A stretch of 64,000 nucleotides of DNA from Haemophilus parainfluenzae (GCF_003253005.1 NZ_QEPZ01000005.1:124001-188000); one strand, 5' to 3'; positions 36,893 to 46,618 are shown, counted from the stretch's first letter. Program-made: numbers and translations. The notes: generated by a model not told the origin, from the letters alone.

Positions 36893-38956
36893 TTAAAATC
36901 TTAACTCGGTAGAAAGCCCAATTTGGCGTTCCGGCTGACGGGTAATGTCGCCTGAGCGCGGTACGAGTAAGATATCTTTGCGTGAGTTAAGCACGTTGTC
37001 GGCATAAAGCGTGATTCTGGCATTCTTAAAGTCGTACGCTAAATAAACATCAAATTGGTCATAATGCCCTACTTTACCATTGGCTAAGTTGTCGGCAGTG
37101 GAATAATAACTGCTGTTGTAGCTGTAATTGGTGCCAATTTCTAGGTGGTCAAGAAGACGATAATTGGCCCCCAGTTTTCCACTAAAACTTGGTGCACGAG
37201 CGAGTTTATTCCCTTCAATGCCGCTGTTTGGATAACGTTTGATATCGGTTTTTAACATCCCGATGCCTGCGTTGAGTGCCAGTTTCTCTGTGGCCTGCCA
37301 TTCGGTATTGATTTCCGCACCATAGGTGACGACTTTATCGGCATTGCGGATCACGATGGAATTTGGACCAAGAGTGAACGGTAACTGCATGTCCTTGTAG
37401 TCGTTATAGAATAGGTTGCTGTTAATGCGTAGGCGTTTATCTGCGGATGTCCAACGATGATAAAGTTCGTAGTTCCAGACATATTCCGCGTCATATTCAT
37501 AGCTGGTGTACGGCACACCGAAAGTTACACCGGCACCGCCCGGATTATAACCTTTACCTACTTTAAAGCCTAAGCGTTGATCATCGTTAATTTTCCATGC
37601 AATGTCTGCTTTAGGCAGGAAGACATTGTATTTTTTATCCCGGTTGATGGAAAACATCGCACTTTTGCCTTTACGCTGATGATGTTCCTGTTCATAGCGA
37701 GCAGAAAGCGTCAATTCAAACGGAATATCCGGTGTAAAGGTAATTTCACCAAAGGCCGCCTTGGTTTTCGTTTTATCATTAAAATTTGTCGTAATCGGCG
37801 TGCGAGCAATGCGTCCGTTGAGCATCGTAACACTTTCATCTTGTTTCGCATTGAAATAGAACAAACCGAATAACCCACGGTATTTTTCGTTTTCGTATTT
37901 TACAATGGGTTCAATTTGGAATTCATTGCCATCAACACGAGCCGGAACACCTCGACGATTTGGCGGCAATGCGGTGTTGAATGGCGAAGTTGTTTTTCTA
38001 TCGTGAATAAAGTGGGTATAAACCAATTTATTTTCCCATTTCCAATGCTCTGAGAGTTGATAACCAATGTCCCAAATAGTGCTGGCAGAGCGTGTTTGGA
38101 ATACCGGGCGTTCCGGCGTGTAACGTGGTGAATTAGGTTGTAACTCTGTTTCGCTTTGTGGTGCTCGCGCGTTTAAATGATTGAATGTTAAACGGCTATA
38201 GAGATCTGGCAACGCAGACGGAGTCCACAGTAATTTGGCGCGGGTATTGGTGGCTTTAAACCAACGCGGGTTGCCGACGGGATCGTAATGTGGTAAATCT
38301 ACAGCAGTTTCGCGTTGTTGATGATCTACGCTTAAACGAAACGCCAATTCGTCTTTCACCACCGGGCCTGAAATCAGGGCAGCCGTTTGTGCCAATCGAT
38401 GATTCCCCATATTTAATTTCGCTGCACCTTCCCATTCTTGCGTTGGGTCATTGCTGGTCATCACCACGGCGCCAGCAATAGCATTACGCCCTTGGGCATA
38501 GCTTTGTGCGCCACGATAAATTTCTACCTGTTTCATATCCCAGAGGGATTTTGTACCGAACGCCAGTTCGTTATAGCTGGAAGTTCTGCCGTCAATTTGC
38601 ATATTTAGTCGTGGGCGTGAACCGGCAAAAAATGCCACCGCACCTACCGCCGGGCCGGACCCGTCAACGCCACGCACAGTAGGTAAGTCATTGCCCAAAC
38701 CGGTGTCTAAAATATTCACATCGCGTTTTAATAATTGGGTCGCAGACAGTAAATTGGCTTCTCGTTTGAGTTGCTCAGCGGTTACCACGGAGGTGCTTGA
38801 ACCGGTAGAAGATTGACTACGTTCAAATTTTTCACCGGTCACTGTGATTTCGTCTAGTACCGTGGTCTGCTGACTTTCTTCGGCATGGCTAGAAAAAGAA
38901 TAGGCACTCATCAGGCAAAGGCTAATGAGGCTGAGTCGTGGGGATAACTTGTTCAT
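36893..38956 (-). CDS. TonB-dependent siderophore receptor
   Basis: 687 residues. A signal peptide (cleavage near SSHAE, residue 26), TonB box DEITVTGE (35-42), plug domain with VRGVDGSGP and QVEIYRGAQSYAQGRNAIAGAVV, then a 22-strand barrel with terminal Phe (STELRF). Size and cluster resemble FyuA, the yersiniabactin receptor, but the ligand is inferred. First gene of a four-gene operon, divergent from a TetR regulator across a palindrome-rich intergenic region. Confidence 0.85.
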   Translation of the reverse strand: MNKLSPRLSLISLCLMSAYSFSSHAEESQQTTVLDEITVTGEKFERSQSSTGSSTSVVTAEQLKREANLLSATQLLKRDVNILDTGLGNDLPTVRGVDGSGPAVGAVAFFAGSRPRLNMQIDGRTSSYNELAFGTKSLWDMKQVEIYRGAQSYAQGRNAIAGAVVMTSNDPTQEWEGAAKLNMGNHRLAQTAALISGPVVKDELAFRLSVDHQQRETAVDLPHYDPVGNPRWFKATNTRAKLLWTPSALPDLYSRLTFNHLNARAPQSETELQPNSPRYTPERPVFQTRSASTIWDIGYQLSEHWKWENKLVYTHFIHDRKTTSPFNTALPPNRRGVPARVDGNEFQIEPIVKYENEKYRGLFGLFYFNAKQDESVTMLNGRIARTPITTNFNDKTKTKAAFGEITFTPDIPFELTLSARYEQEHHQRKGKSAMFSINRDKKYNVFLPKADIAWKINDDQRLGFKVGKGYNPGGAGVTFGVPYTSYEYDAEYVWNYELYHRWTSADKRLRINSNLFYNDYKDMQLPFTLGPNSIVIRNADKVVTYGAEINTEWQATEKLALNAGIGMLKTDIKRYPNSGIEGNKLARAPSFSGKLGANYRLLDHLEIGTNYSYNSSYYSTADNLANGKVGHYDQFDVYLAYDFKNARITLYADNVLNSRKDILLVPRSGDITRQPERQIGLSTELRF

Positions 38957-38986
38957 GGGTTCTCCTAGGCTTTATTTTAGCTTAAA

Positions 38987-39024
38987 GTTTACACTTTTCT
39001 TATTAATTGATTAATAATGTAAAC
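38987..39024. promoter_or_regulatory. Nested palindromes between receptor and TetR genes, candidate operator
   Basis: TTATTAAT-TG-ATTAATAA (39000-39017) is a perfect 8+8 inverted repeat, flanked by GTTTACA (38987) and TGTAAAC (39018). It is located 31 bases before the receptor start and about 100 before the regulator start, as expected for TetR-family control of a divergent operon. Confidence 0.6.
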
Positions 39025-39126
39025 CTAACATAATTACAATACGAAAGTAAATAAGAATTTTTCTCAAATTTGATATTTGACAATTAAAGGCTTTCGGCTA
39101 TGTTATTGCCTATTAAGGAGCGGATC

Positions 39127-39693
39127 ATGAAAAAAGATATTTTTTTGAAACAGGTTGCCACTGAACTGTTTTATCAACAAGGCTGGAGATTAACTTCTAT
39201 CGCAGAAATTTGTCGGGCAGCGGGGGTGAGTCGAGTGACGTTTTATAAATATTTCCCCACCAAGCAAGATTTAGTGAAATGTATTTTTGAAGAACAAAAA
39301 AATAATATGCGGTGGGAATTTGACAGGCTGTTAGCCACGGAGGCAGATTTAACCACGGTGATTCAGCAAATTTTGACGATGCAGCAAGAATCCATGGCCA
39401 CGTTGTATTCTGCTGCCGTATTACATGATTTAAATCATGATCAAGATGAAACCTTACAGGCTTTTTTTCGGCAAATGTCACAAGAAAAATATCACTATAT
39501 GCACTATTTTTTCAGTACGTTACAAAAACGCAAGATTATCCGCGATGATTTCCCTGTCATGTTAATTGATCTTTTTATTCAAAAAATAGATGAAATATTA
39601 AATTCTGCCAGCCTCCAATTCTACTATAAAGGAAGAGAGCAAAAGCTTTTTAAAGATGTATTACAACTTTTTATGTGTGGTATTCGATATTGA
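39127..39693 (+). CDS. TetR-family transcriptional regulator
   Basis: 188 residues from ATG 39127, which has AAGGAG 8 bases upstream; an earlier ATG at 39100 lacks one. N-terminal helix-turn-helix with LTSIAEICRAAGVSRVTFYKYF (residues ~23-44), the TetR signature, then a helical ligand-binding domain. It probably represses the divergent siderophore-uptake operon. The yersiniabactin island instead uses an AraC-type activator. Its effector is unknown. Confidence 0.85.
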   Translation: MKKDIFLKQVATELFYQQGWRLTSIAEICRAAGVSRVTFYKYFPTKQDLVKCIFEEQKNNMRWEFDRLLATEADLTTVIQQILTMQQESMATLYSAAVLHDLNHDQDETLQAFFRQMSQEKYHYMHYFFSTLQKRKIIRDDFPVMLIDLFIQKIDEILNSASLQFYYKGREQKLFKDVLQLFMCGIRY

Positions 39694-39736
39694 TAGATTA
39701 TTGTTTTTATATTTATTTTGTACTTAGCTTAAAAAG

Positions 39737-39758
39737 AAACACGGAATTAACCGTGTTT
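39737..39758 (-). terminator. Terminator overlapping the VirK/YbjX-like gene stop
   Basis: AAACACGG-AATTAA-CCGTGTTT, 8-bp stem. On the minus strand it is followed by CTTTTTAAGC. The gene's stop codon lies inside the loop and stem. Confidence 0.75.
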
Positions 39759-40637
39759 AGGTTCAAAATTTGAAATATTCTTGGACATTTCATCCAACAT
39801 TTCATAACGTTTTCGGTACATAGAACGTTTTTTACTGGCAATTTCTTCCAATGCTTTGCGGGCGCTTTCAAGCGGTAATTGCCAATATTGACCATTTAAT
39901 TGCCCTTGGTTTTCTTGCCAGAATTCATCGTAATTGAATAGAATTTTACTGCGAGCAGATAGGCGATATTTACCTTGTGAAGTGTGAGGAATACCGATTA
40001 ATTCACATTGCCATTTTTCGGCTAATAAGCGGAAAACATTCATCAACATAAACATCGGGCGAACACCGTGTAATTCTTTTGTGGCTTGTTTTACGGCTTC
40101 TTGCGCTTCTTCATAAGAAGGACCTTGAATTGAAGCAATAAGTAACTTATTTGGCTTTAAAAAGGTGAAAGAAGCATCATAAATGCTACGCCCATCATTG
40201 TCTTTTAAGTTAATAGAAAAATAACCTTCAAAAGGGTCAATCTGGTTGATATTGAAATAAATACCAAGTTGATCTGTTAATTGTGATAATAAAAGGGATT
40301 TTTCTTGGAGTAGTTTTTGGCAAAATTTTACGCCCATTTTTTCTTCAAGCATTAACAGATTATTGGTAATGGCATTGAGTCGCTCAGTTGCAGAAAAACG
40401 TTTATCGCAATAGGTCGCGAGCAATGCATTAAAACGATATGGATTTTGTTGAAAAAGCGGAATCCAAGTTTGGTTTGTATTTAAGAAATTAACTAATGCA
40501 TCACATTGTTTTTTAAATAAAAATTTTCGTCCGTAATAACGGGCTTTATCCCTTAATTGTTTTTTTAATGGATGATTACAAGAATCGGGCAGTAATTCTT
40601 GAAAGGTCGCGAAAGTAATAGCTTGTTTTGTTGTCAT
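39747..40637 (-). CDS. VirK/YbjX family protein (DUF535)
   Basis: 296 residues without membrane segments or signal. The conserved DUF535 segments YEGYFSINL-like, IYDASFTFL, IASIQGP, LHGVRPMFMLMNVFRLLAE and GIPHTSQGKYRLSAR are seen. Family members (Shigella VirK, E. coli YbjX) are linked to envelope stress and virulence, without a known activity. An inverted uptake-signal pair lies upstream (40646-40706). Confidence 0.8.
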   Translation of the reverse strand: MTTKQAITFATFQELLPDSCNHPLKKQLRDKARYYGRKFLFKKQCDALVNFLNTNQTWIPLFQQNPYRFNALLATYCDKRFSATERLNAITNNLLMLEEKMGVKFCQKLLQEKSLLLSQLTDQLGIYFNINQIDPFEGYFSINLKDNDGRSIYDASFTFLKPNKLLIASIQGPSYEEAQEAVKQATKELHGVRPMFMLMNVFRLLAEKWQCELIGIPHTSQGKYRLSARSKILFNYDEFWQENQGQLNGQYWQLPLESARKALEEIASKKRSMYRKRYEMLDEMSKNISNFEPKHG

Positions 40638-40806
40638 AATGGATAAAGTGCGGTTATTTTTTCAAACGTTTTTATTAAGTAAAATCATACTGATTTTTGA
40701 CCGCACTTATTGTACCTGTATTCCATAGTTTTTCCAATTAAGCATCAATAAAGGTGGTTCTTTACTTGCCTATTTTTCGATTTATCCTTAATATGCCAAA
40801 TCCTAC

Positions 40807-40834
40807 CTTGAATTTATGCAACTCATCCCCATAT
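40807..40834 (+). promoter_or_regulatory. Heat-shock (sigma-32) promoter of lon
   Basis: CTTGAA (40807-40812), 14 bases, then CCCCATAT (40827-40834). This matches the sigma-32 consensus CTTGAAA-N11/15-CCCCATnT almost perfectly. It ends 37 bases before the lon start. Confidence 0.85.
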
Positions 40835-40871
40835 TCAATGAAATTATAGAATTGATGTAAGAGAGATAACT

Positions 40872-43289
40872 ATGAACGCCAAAAGAACTCAACAACGTAC
40901 ACTTCCTGTATTGCCATTACGGGATGTCGTCGTTTTCCCTTATATGGTGATGCCACTTTTTGTTGGGCGCGCAAAATCCATTAGCGCCCTTGATGAAGCC
41001 ATGAATGAGGGCAAACAATTATTATTGGTGTCACAAAAGCAGGCTGATTTAGAAGAACCTACCGTTGATGATGTATTCGATGTCGGGACGATTGCCAATA
41101 TTATTCAATTATTAAAATTGCCAGACGGCACTGTGAAAGTGTTGGTGGAAGGGCAACAACGCGCGAAAATCAATCAATTAAATGATGGTGAAGATCATTT
41201 TTCTGCGGAAGTCACGCCGATTGAAACCACGTTTGGCGATGAAAAAGAATTAGATGTGGTGAAGGCAGCCGTTTTAAATGAATTTGAAAACTATCTGCAA
41301 CTCAATAAAAAAATTCCCGCAGATGTTTTAGGTGCACTTCAACGCATTGATGATGCCGATCGTTTAGCAGATACCATGGCTGCACATATTCCTGTAACTG
41401 TTCGCCATAAACAAAGCGTGTTAGAACTGGCTGATGTGCAAGAGCGTTTGGAATACTTGCTCGGTATGATGGAATCTGAAGCGGATATTCTTCAAGTTGA
41501 AAAACGTATCCGTGGCCGTGTGAAAAAACAAATGGAGAAAAGCCAGCGTAACTATTATCTTAGCGAACAAATTAAAGCGATTCGCAAAGAAATGGACGAA
41601 GGTGAAAGTGAAGATACCATCGATGAAGTTGAGCAACTTCGTCAAAAAGTTGAAGCGGCAGGTATGCCAGCAGATGTGCGTGACAAAGTAGAAAGTGAGT
41701 TGCAAAAACTCAAAATGATGTCAGCGATGTCGGCTGAAGCGACAGTGGTGCGAAGCTATGTTGAGTGGATGCTTCAAGTGCCATGGCATAAACGTACCAA
41801 AGTGAAGAAAGATATCGCAAAAGCTCAACAGGTTTTAGATGCGGATCACTACGGTTTAGAGCGAGTAAAAGAACGCATTTTAGAGTACCTTGCGGTACAA
41901 GCTCGCTTAAACAAAATCAAAGGCCCAATCCTTTGCTTAGTAGGACCACCAGGGGTAGGTAAAACCTCACTAGGTCAATCTATTGCCAATGCAACAGGAC
42001 GTAAATATGTGCGTATAGCATTAGGCGGGGTACGTGATGAAGCAGAAATTCGCGGCCACCGTAAAACCTATATCGGTGCATTGCCGGGTAAATTGATTCA
42101 AAAAATGGCAAAAGTTGGTGTAAAAAACCCACTCTTCTTGCTTGATGAAATTGATAAAATGTCTTCGGATATGCGTGGTGATCCAGCATCAGCCTTATTA
42201 GAAGTGCTTGATCCTGAACAAAATACCACCTTCAATGATCACTATCTTGAAGTGGACTATGATTTGTCTGATGTGATGTTTGTGGCAACCTCAAATTCCA
42301 TGAATATTCCAGGCCCATTGCTAGATCGTATGGAAGTCATTCGTCTTTCTGGTTATACCGAAGATGAAAAACTCAATATTGCGATGCAACATTTATTACA
42401 AAAACAAATTGAACGTAATGGATTGAAAAAAGGCGAATTAACCATCGAAGAAAATGCCATTTTAGATATTATCCGTTATTACACCCGTGAAGCCGGTGTG
42501 CGTGGATTAGAGCGTGAGATTTCTAAAATCTGTCGTAAAGCAGTGAAGAATTTATTGGTAAACCCAAAAGTGAAATCTATTACCGTTAATTCAGACAACT
42601 TGCATGACTATCTGGGTGTGAAACGTTTTGAATTTGGTAAAGCGGATACCCAAAACCGTGTGGGCGAAGTAACAGGCCTTGCGTGGACTGAAGTGGGCGG
42701 TGACTTACTAACCATTGAAACTGCTTCAGTAGTAGGTAAAGGCAAATTGACCTTCACTGGTTCATTAGGCGATGTGATGAAAGAATCTATCCAAGCAGCG
42801 ATGACCGTAGTCCGTGCACGTGCTGAAAAATTGGGTATCAATTCTGAATTCCATGAAAAACGTGATATTCACATTCACGTGCCAGATGGCGCAACACCGA
42901 AAGATGGTCCAAGTGCAGGTATCGCAATGTGTACCGCATTAGTTTCTTGCTTAACGGGTAACCCTGTGTGTGCTGATGTCGCGATGACAGGTGAGATCAG
43001 CCTACGCGGTAAAGTATTACCAATTGGCGGATTGAAAGAAAAATTACTTGCGGCACATCGTGGTGGCATTAAAACCGTATTGATTCCAAAAGATAACGTG
43101 AAAGATTTGGAAGAAATTCCAGATAACGTAAAAGAAAATCTTGCGATTCATGCGGTAGAAACCATTGATGAAGTGTTAGGCTTAGCGTTAGAAAATCCAC
43201 CAGAAGGTATTGAATTCGTGAAAGTGGAAACGAAAGCGAAAGCACCTCACCGTAAAGCTGCGACTAAAACAGCAAGAGCGGTCAATTAA
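40872..43289 (+). CDS. lon: ATP-dependent protease Lon
   Basis: Cytosolic AAA+ protease that degrades misfolded and regulatory proteins. 805 residues. The N-terminal substrate domain (LPVLPLRDVVVFP) is followed by coiled coil, Walker A GPPGVGKTS, Walker B FLLDEIDKM, and the C-terminal Ser-Lys protease with PKDGPSAG (catalytic Ser) and the KVLPIGGLKEK lysine region. Basic tail. A heat-shock promoter precedes it, and a strong terminator follows. Confidence 0.98.
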   Translation: MNAKRTQQRTLPVLPLRDVVVFPYMVMPLFVGRAKSISALDEAMNEGKQLLLVSQKQADLEEPTVDDVFDVGTIANIIQLLKLPDGTVKVLVEGQQRAKINQLNDGEDHFSAEVTPIETTFGDEKELDVVKAAVLNEFENYLQLNKKIPADVLGALQRIDDADRLADTMAAHIPVTVRHKQSVLELADVQERLEYLLGMMESEADILQVEKRIRGRVKKQMEKSQRNYYLSEQIKAIRKEMDEGESEDTIDEVEQLRQKVEAAGMPADVRDKVESELQKLKMMSAMSAEATVVRSYVEWMLQVPWHKRTKVKKDIAKAQQVLDADHYGLERVKERILEYLAVQARLNKIKGPILCLVGPPGVGKTSLGQSIANATGRKYVRIALGGVRDEAEIRGHRKTYIGALPGKLIQKMAKVGVKNPLFLLDEIDKMSSDMRGDPASALLEVLDPEQNTTFNDHYLEVDYDLSDVMFVATSNSMNIPGPLLDRMEVIRLSGYTEDEKLNIAMQHLLQKQIERNGLKKGELTIEENAILDIIRYYTREAGVRGLEREISKICRKAVKNLLVNPKVKSITVNSDNLHDYLGVKRFEFGKADTQNRVGEVTGLAWTEVGGDLLTIETASVVGKGKLTFTGSLGDVMKESIQAAMTVVRARAEKLGINSEFHEKRDIHIHVPDGATPKDGPSAGIAMCTALVSCLTGNPVCADVAMTGEISLRGKVLPIGGLKEKLLAAHRGGIKTVLIPKDNVKDLEEIPDNVKENLAIHAVETIDEVLGLALENPPEGIEFVKVETKAKAPHRKAATKTARAVN

Positions 43290-43302
43290 TGACTTATTTT
43301 TT

Positions 43303-43328
43303 AGGGCTTGTGAAAACAAGCCCTTTTG
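43303..43328 (+). terminator. Terminator after lon
   Basis: AGGGCTTG-TGAAAA-CAAGCCCT with TTTT. It lies 11 bases before the hemW start. Confidence 0.85.
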
Positions 43329-43338
43329 ACTTTTAATT

Positions 43339-44487
43339 ATGCAAAAATTTCCCCCTCTTTCCCTTTATGTGCATATTCCCTGGTGTGTGCAGAAATGTCC
43401 TTATTGTGATTTCAATTCGCATGCACAGAAAGGCACAATTCCTGAACAAGAATATGTGCAACATCTGATAGCCGATCTTGAGGCAGACTTAGAGAAATAT
43501 CAGGCTAGTATTCAATATCGTTCACTTCATTCAATTTTTATTGGTGGTGGCACGCCGAGTTTATTTTCAGCGGAAAGTATCAAGTTGTTATTGGCAGAAA
43601 TTCAACATCGCATTCCTTTTTCAGAGAATATTGAAATCACCATGGAAGCTAATCCTGGCACTGTGGAAGCGGAGCGTTTTAAAGGCTATGTGGATGCTGG
43701 TGTAACACGTATTTCCATGGGTATCCAAAGTTTTAATGACGATAAATTACAACGTTTAGGGCGTATTCATAATGCGGAGGAAGCTAAAAGTGCGGTCAGT
43801 TTGGCAAAAGTTTCAGGCTTGAAAAGTTTCAATTTGGATTTAATGCACGGTTTGCCAAACCAAACTCTTGCAGAAGCGCTAGATGATTTGCGACAAGCCA
43901 TTGAGCTTGCTCCACCACACCTTTCTTGGTATCAGCTCACCATTGAACCCAATACCATGTTTGCTTATCGTCCCCCTACATTGCCGGATGATGATGAGCT
44001 TTGGGATATTTTTGAGCAAGGCCACCAGCTTTTAACCGAAGCGGGTTATCAACAATATGAAACATCCGCTTATGCGAAACCGGGCTTTCAATGTCAGCAC
44101 AATCTGAATTATTGGCGATTCGGGGATTATTTGGCGATAGGCTGTGGTGCACATGGAAAACTGACTTTTCCTGATGGCGATATTTTACGTTTTTCTAAAA
44201 CAAAGCATCCAAAAGGCTATTTGCGTGGTGAATACCTTTATGAAGAAAAAAACGTGGAAAAAAATGACCGCGCTTTTGAATTTTTCATGAATCGTTTTCG
44301 TTTATTGGAAGCTGTACCAAAACAAGAGTTTGAACATTACACGGGGCTTTCGCAAAGTGCGGTCAAAAATCAAATTGATTTTGCGATCCAGCAGAATTAT
44401 ATTGTGGAAACACCTGATTTTTGGCAGATCACTGAACACGGTAAATTGTTTTTAAACGAACTATTAGCGCTTTTCTTAGATGAATAA
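43339..44487 (+). CDS. hemW: Radical SAM heme chaperone HemW
   Basis: Radical SAM protein that binds heme and delivers it to membrane proteins; formerly called HemN-like coproporphyrinogen oxidase. 382 residues. The cluster motif CVQKCPYCDFN (CxxxCxxC) lies near residue 16-24. GGGTPS and the SMGIQSFND segment follow. The extra Cys of true HemN is absent, as in HemW. No clear Shine-Dalgarno precedes the ATG, right behind the lon terminator. Confidence 0.92.
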   Translation: MQKFPPLSLYVHIPWCVQKCPYCDFNSHAQKGTIPEQEYVQHLIADLEADLEKYQASIQYRSLHSIFIGGGTPSLFSAESIKLLLAEIQHRIPFSENIEITMEANPGTVEAERFKGYVDAGVTRISMGIQSFNDDKLQRLGRIHNAEEAKSAVSLAKVSGLKSFNLDLMHGLPNQTLAEALDDLRQAIELAPPHLSWYQLTIEPNTMFAYRPPTLPDDDELWDIFEQGHQLLTEAGYQQYETSAYAKPGFQCQHNLNYWRFGDYLAIGCGAHGKLTFPDGDILRFSKTKHPKGYLRGEYLYEEKNVEKNDRAFEFFMNRFRLLEAVPKQEFEHYTGLSQSAVKNQIDFAIQQNYIVETPDFWQITEHGKLFLNELLALFLDE

Positions 44488-44550
44488 AATTTTTTCATCA
44501 TCACGAATAAATTTTTACACTTGTTTATTTAATAGGGTCGTATTAAAGTA

Positions 44551-44566
44551 AAGCAAACGTTTACGT
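44551..44566 (+). promoter_or_regulatory. PurR-like (LacI-family) operator before rpiA
   Basis: AAGCAAACGTTTACGT fits every fixed position of the PurR consensus AnGCAAnCGnTTnCnT. It is 31 bases before the rpiA start. Another LacI-family regulator such as RbsR remains possible. Confidence 0.6.
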
Positions 44567-44596
44567 CATTATTTAAAATTTAAAAGGGACAGAGAA

Positions 44597-45256
44597 ATGG
44601 ATCAATTAGAAATGAAAAAATTAGCGGCACGCGCAGCGTTAAAATATGTTAAGCCCGAGACCATTGTTGGCGTGGGAAGTGGTTCAACAGTGAATTGTTT
44701 TATTGAAGCCTTAGGTGAATTAAAAGATCAAATTCAAGGCGCAGTAGCGGCATCTAAAGCCTCAGAAGAATTATTGCGTAAACAGGGCATTGAAGTGTTT
44801 AGTGCTAACGATGTATCCAGTTTAGATATTTATGTGGATGGCGCTGATGAAATTAATCCACAAAAAATGATGATTAAAGGTGGTGGTGCAGCATTGACTC
44901 GCGAAAAAATTGTGGCCGCTTTAGCGAAAAAATTTATTTGTATCGTTGATTCTAGTAAACAAGTGGATGTGTTAGGTAGCACATTCCCATTGCCAGTAGA
45001 AGTGATTCCAATGGCACGTTCACAAGTTGGTCGTAAATTAGTTTCTCTTGGTGGCGCCCCAGAATATCGTGAAGGCGTGGTGACTGATAACGGCAACGTG
45101 ATTTTAGATGTACATAACTTCGCTATCTTAAATCCAGTGGAAATGGAAAAAGAATTGAATAATGTTGCAGGTGTAGTAACAAACGGTATTTTTGCCTTAC
45201 GTGGGGCGGATATTGTGATTGTTGGTACACCAGACGGCGCAAAAATTATTGATTAA
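44597..45256 (+). CDS. rpiA: Ribose-5-phosphate isomerase A
   Basis: Interconverts ribose-5-phosphate and ribulose-5-phosphate in the pentose phosphate pathway. 219 residues. VGVGSGSTV, the DGADEINP motif with catalytic Asp residues and [12 protein letters not shown] are all present. AAAGGGA precedes the ATG. serA follows after 19 bases, so the two form a unit linking ribose-phosphate and serine supply. Confidence 0.97.
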   Translation: MDQLEMKKLAARAALKYVKPETIVGVGSGSTVNCFIEALGELKDQIQGAVAASKASEELLRKQGIEVFSANDVSSLDIYVDGADEINPQKMMIKGGGAALTREKIVAALAKKFICIVDSSKQVDVLGSTFPLPVEVIPMARSQVGRKLVSLGGAPEYREGVVTDNGNVILDVHNFAILNPVEMEKELNNVAGVVTNGIFALRGADIVIVGTPDGAKIID

Positions 45257-45275
45257 TAAAAATAAGGAAGCAAAC

Positions 45276-46508
45276 ATGACAAACAAAGTCTCACTCGACA
45301 AATCAAAAATTAAATTTGTGCTATTAGAGGGCGTGCACCAAAGTGCATTAGATACCTTACATGCGGCTGGCTACACCAACATCGACTTTTACAAAAAAGC
45401 CTTAGATGGTGATGAGCTAAAAGAAGCGATTAAAGATGCGCATTTTATTGGCTTACGTTCACGTACCCAATTAACTGCAGAAATGATTGAAGCTGCGCCG
45501 AAGCTTATTGCTATTGGCTGTTTTTGTATCGGAACCAATCAAGTGGATCTTAATGCAGCAAAAATGCGTGGGATTCCGGTATTTAATGCACCGTTCTCTA
45601 ATACACGCTCTGTGGCTGAATTAGTGTTAGGTGAGATTTTGCTCTTAATGCGCAATATTCCTCAAGCGAATGCAGATGTGCATCGTGGTTTATGGAATAA
45701 ATCGGCAGTGGGCTCTCATGAAGTACGTGGTAAAAAATTAGGTATCGTGGGTTACGGCCATATCGGTTCGCAATTAAGTATTATTGCGGAATCTTTAGGG
45801 ATGGACGTGTATTTCTACGATATCGAAAATAAATTGCCATTGGGTAATGCAAAACAATTGCACACACTTGAAGAGTTATTGGGGTCTTGTGATGTGATCT
45901 CACTTCATGTACCTGATTTACCTTCAACCCGTAATTTAATGAGTGCTGAACGTATTGCACAGTTAAAACAAGATTCTATTTTGATCAATGCGGCACGTGG
46001 TACGGTAGTAGATATTGATGCTTTAGCAGCAGCGCTTGAGCAAGGTAAGGTTCGTGGGGCAGCAGTTGACGTATTCCCTGTTGAACCTGCTTCAATCAAT
46101 GAAGAGTTTGTTTCACCATTACGTAAATTTGATAATGTGATATTAACCCCGCATATCGGTGGTTCAACCGCGGAAGCGCAAGAAAACATTGGTTTTGAAG
46201 TGGCGGGTAAATTTGTGAAATATTCTGATAATGGCTCAACCCTTTCTTCCGTGAATTTTCCAGAAGTATCTTTACCAGAACACGTTGGCACAAAACGTTT
46301 ACTCCATATTCACGAAAACCGTCCTGGTGTATTAAACAAACTGAACCAAATTTTTGTCGAAGCCAATCTCAATATTGCAGCGCAATATCTGCAAACCGAT
46401 CCGAAAATTGGTTATGTTGTGGTAGATGTTGAAACAGATGATGCATCACCATTGTTAGCCAAACTCCGTGAGATTGAAGGCACAATTAAAGCACGTGTGT
46501 TGTATTAA
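45276..46508 (+). CDS. serA: D-3-phosphoglycerate dehydrogenase
   Basis: First step of serine synthesis, inhibited by serine through the C-terminal ACT domain. 410 residues from ATG 45276 (AAGGAAG upstream; a longer frame to 45219 lies inside rpiA). NAD-binding GYGHIGSQL, catalytic Arg in INAARGTVVD, and the Glu/His of the PHIGGST motif are present. The ACT domain starts at LLHIHENRPGVL. Confidence 0.97.
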   Translation: MTNKVSLDKSKIKFVLLEGVHQSALDTLHAAGYTNIDFYKKALDGDELKEAIKDAHFIGLRSRTQLTAEMIEAAPKLIAIGCFCIGTNQVDLNAAKMRGIPVFNAPFSNTRSVAELVLGEILLLMRNIPQANADVHRGLWNKSAVGSHEVRGKKLGIVGYGHIGSQLSIIAESLGMDVYFYDIENKLPLGNAKQLHTLEELLGSCDVISLHVPDLPSTRNLMSAERIAQLKQDSILINAARGTVVDIDALAAALEQGKVRGAAVDVFPVEPASINEEFVSPLRKFDNVILTPHIGGSTAEAQENIGFEVAGKFVKYSDNGSTLSSVNFPEVSLPEHVGTKRLLHIHENRPGVLNKLNQIFVEANLNIAAQYLQTDPKIGYVVVDVETDDASPLLAKLREIEGTIKARVLY

Positions 46509-46558
46509 TGTGAAAAATTAAGCAAAAATTGACCGCACTTTGTGCGGGATGCAAAGCA

Positions 46559-46598
46559 AAATGGGCAAAGTAAGTTATTTTACTTTGCCCATTTTTAT
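46559..46598. terminator. Terminator between serA and hybE
   Basis: AAATGGGCAAAGTAA-GTTATT-TTACTTTGCCCATTT, a perfect 15-bp stem, followed by TTATTA. It lies between convergent serA and the hyb operon. Confidence 0.85.
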
Positions 46599-46618
46599 TA
46601 GTTAGTTGTAGCTTACAT

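Noticed and set aside
45219-45275. Longer start for serA
   Set aside because: It lies in the end of rpiA, while the ATG at 45276 has AAGGAAG in the right place.
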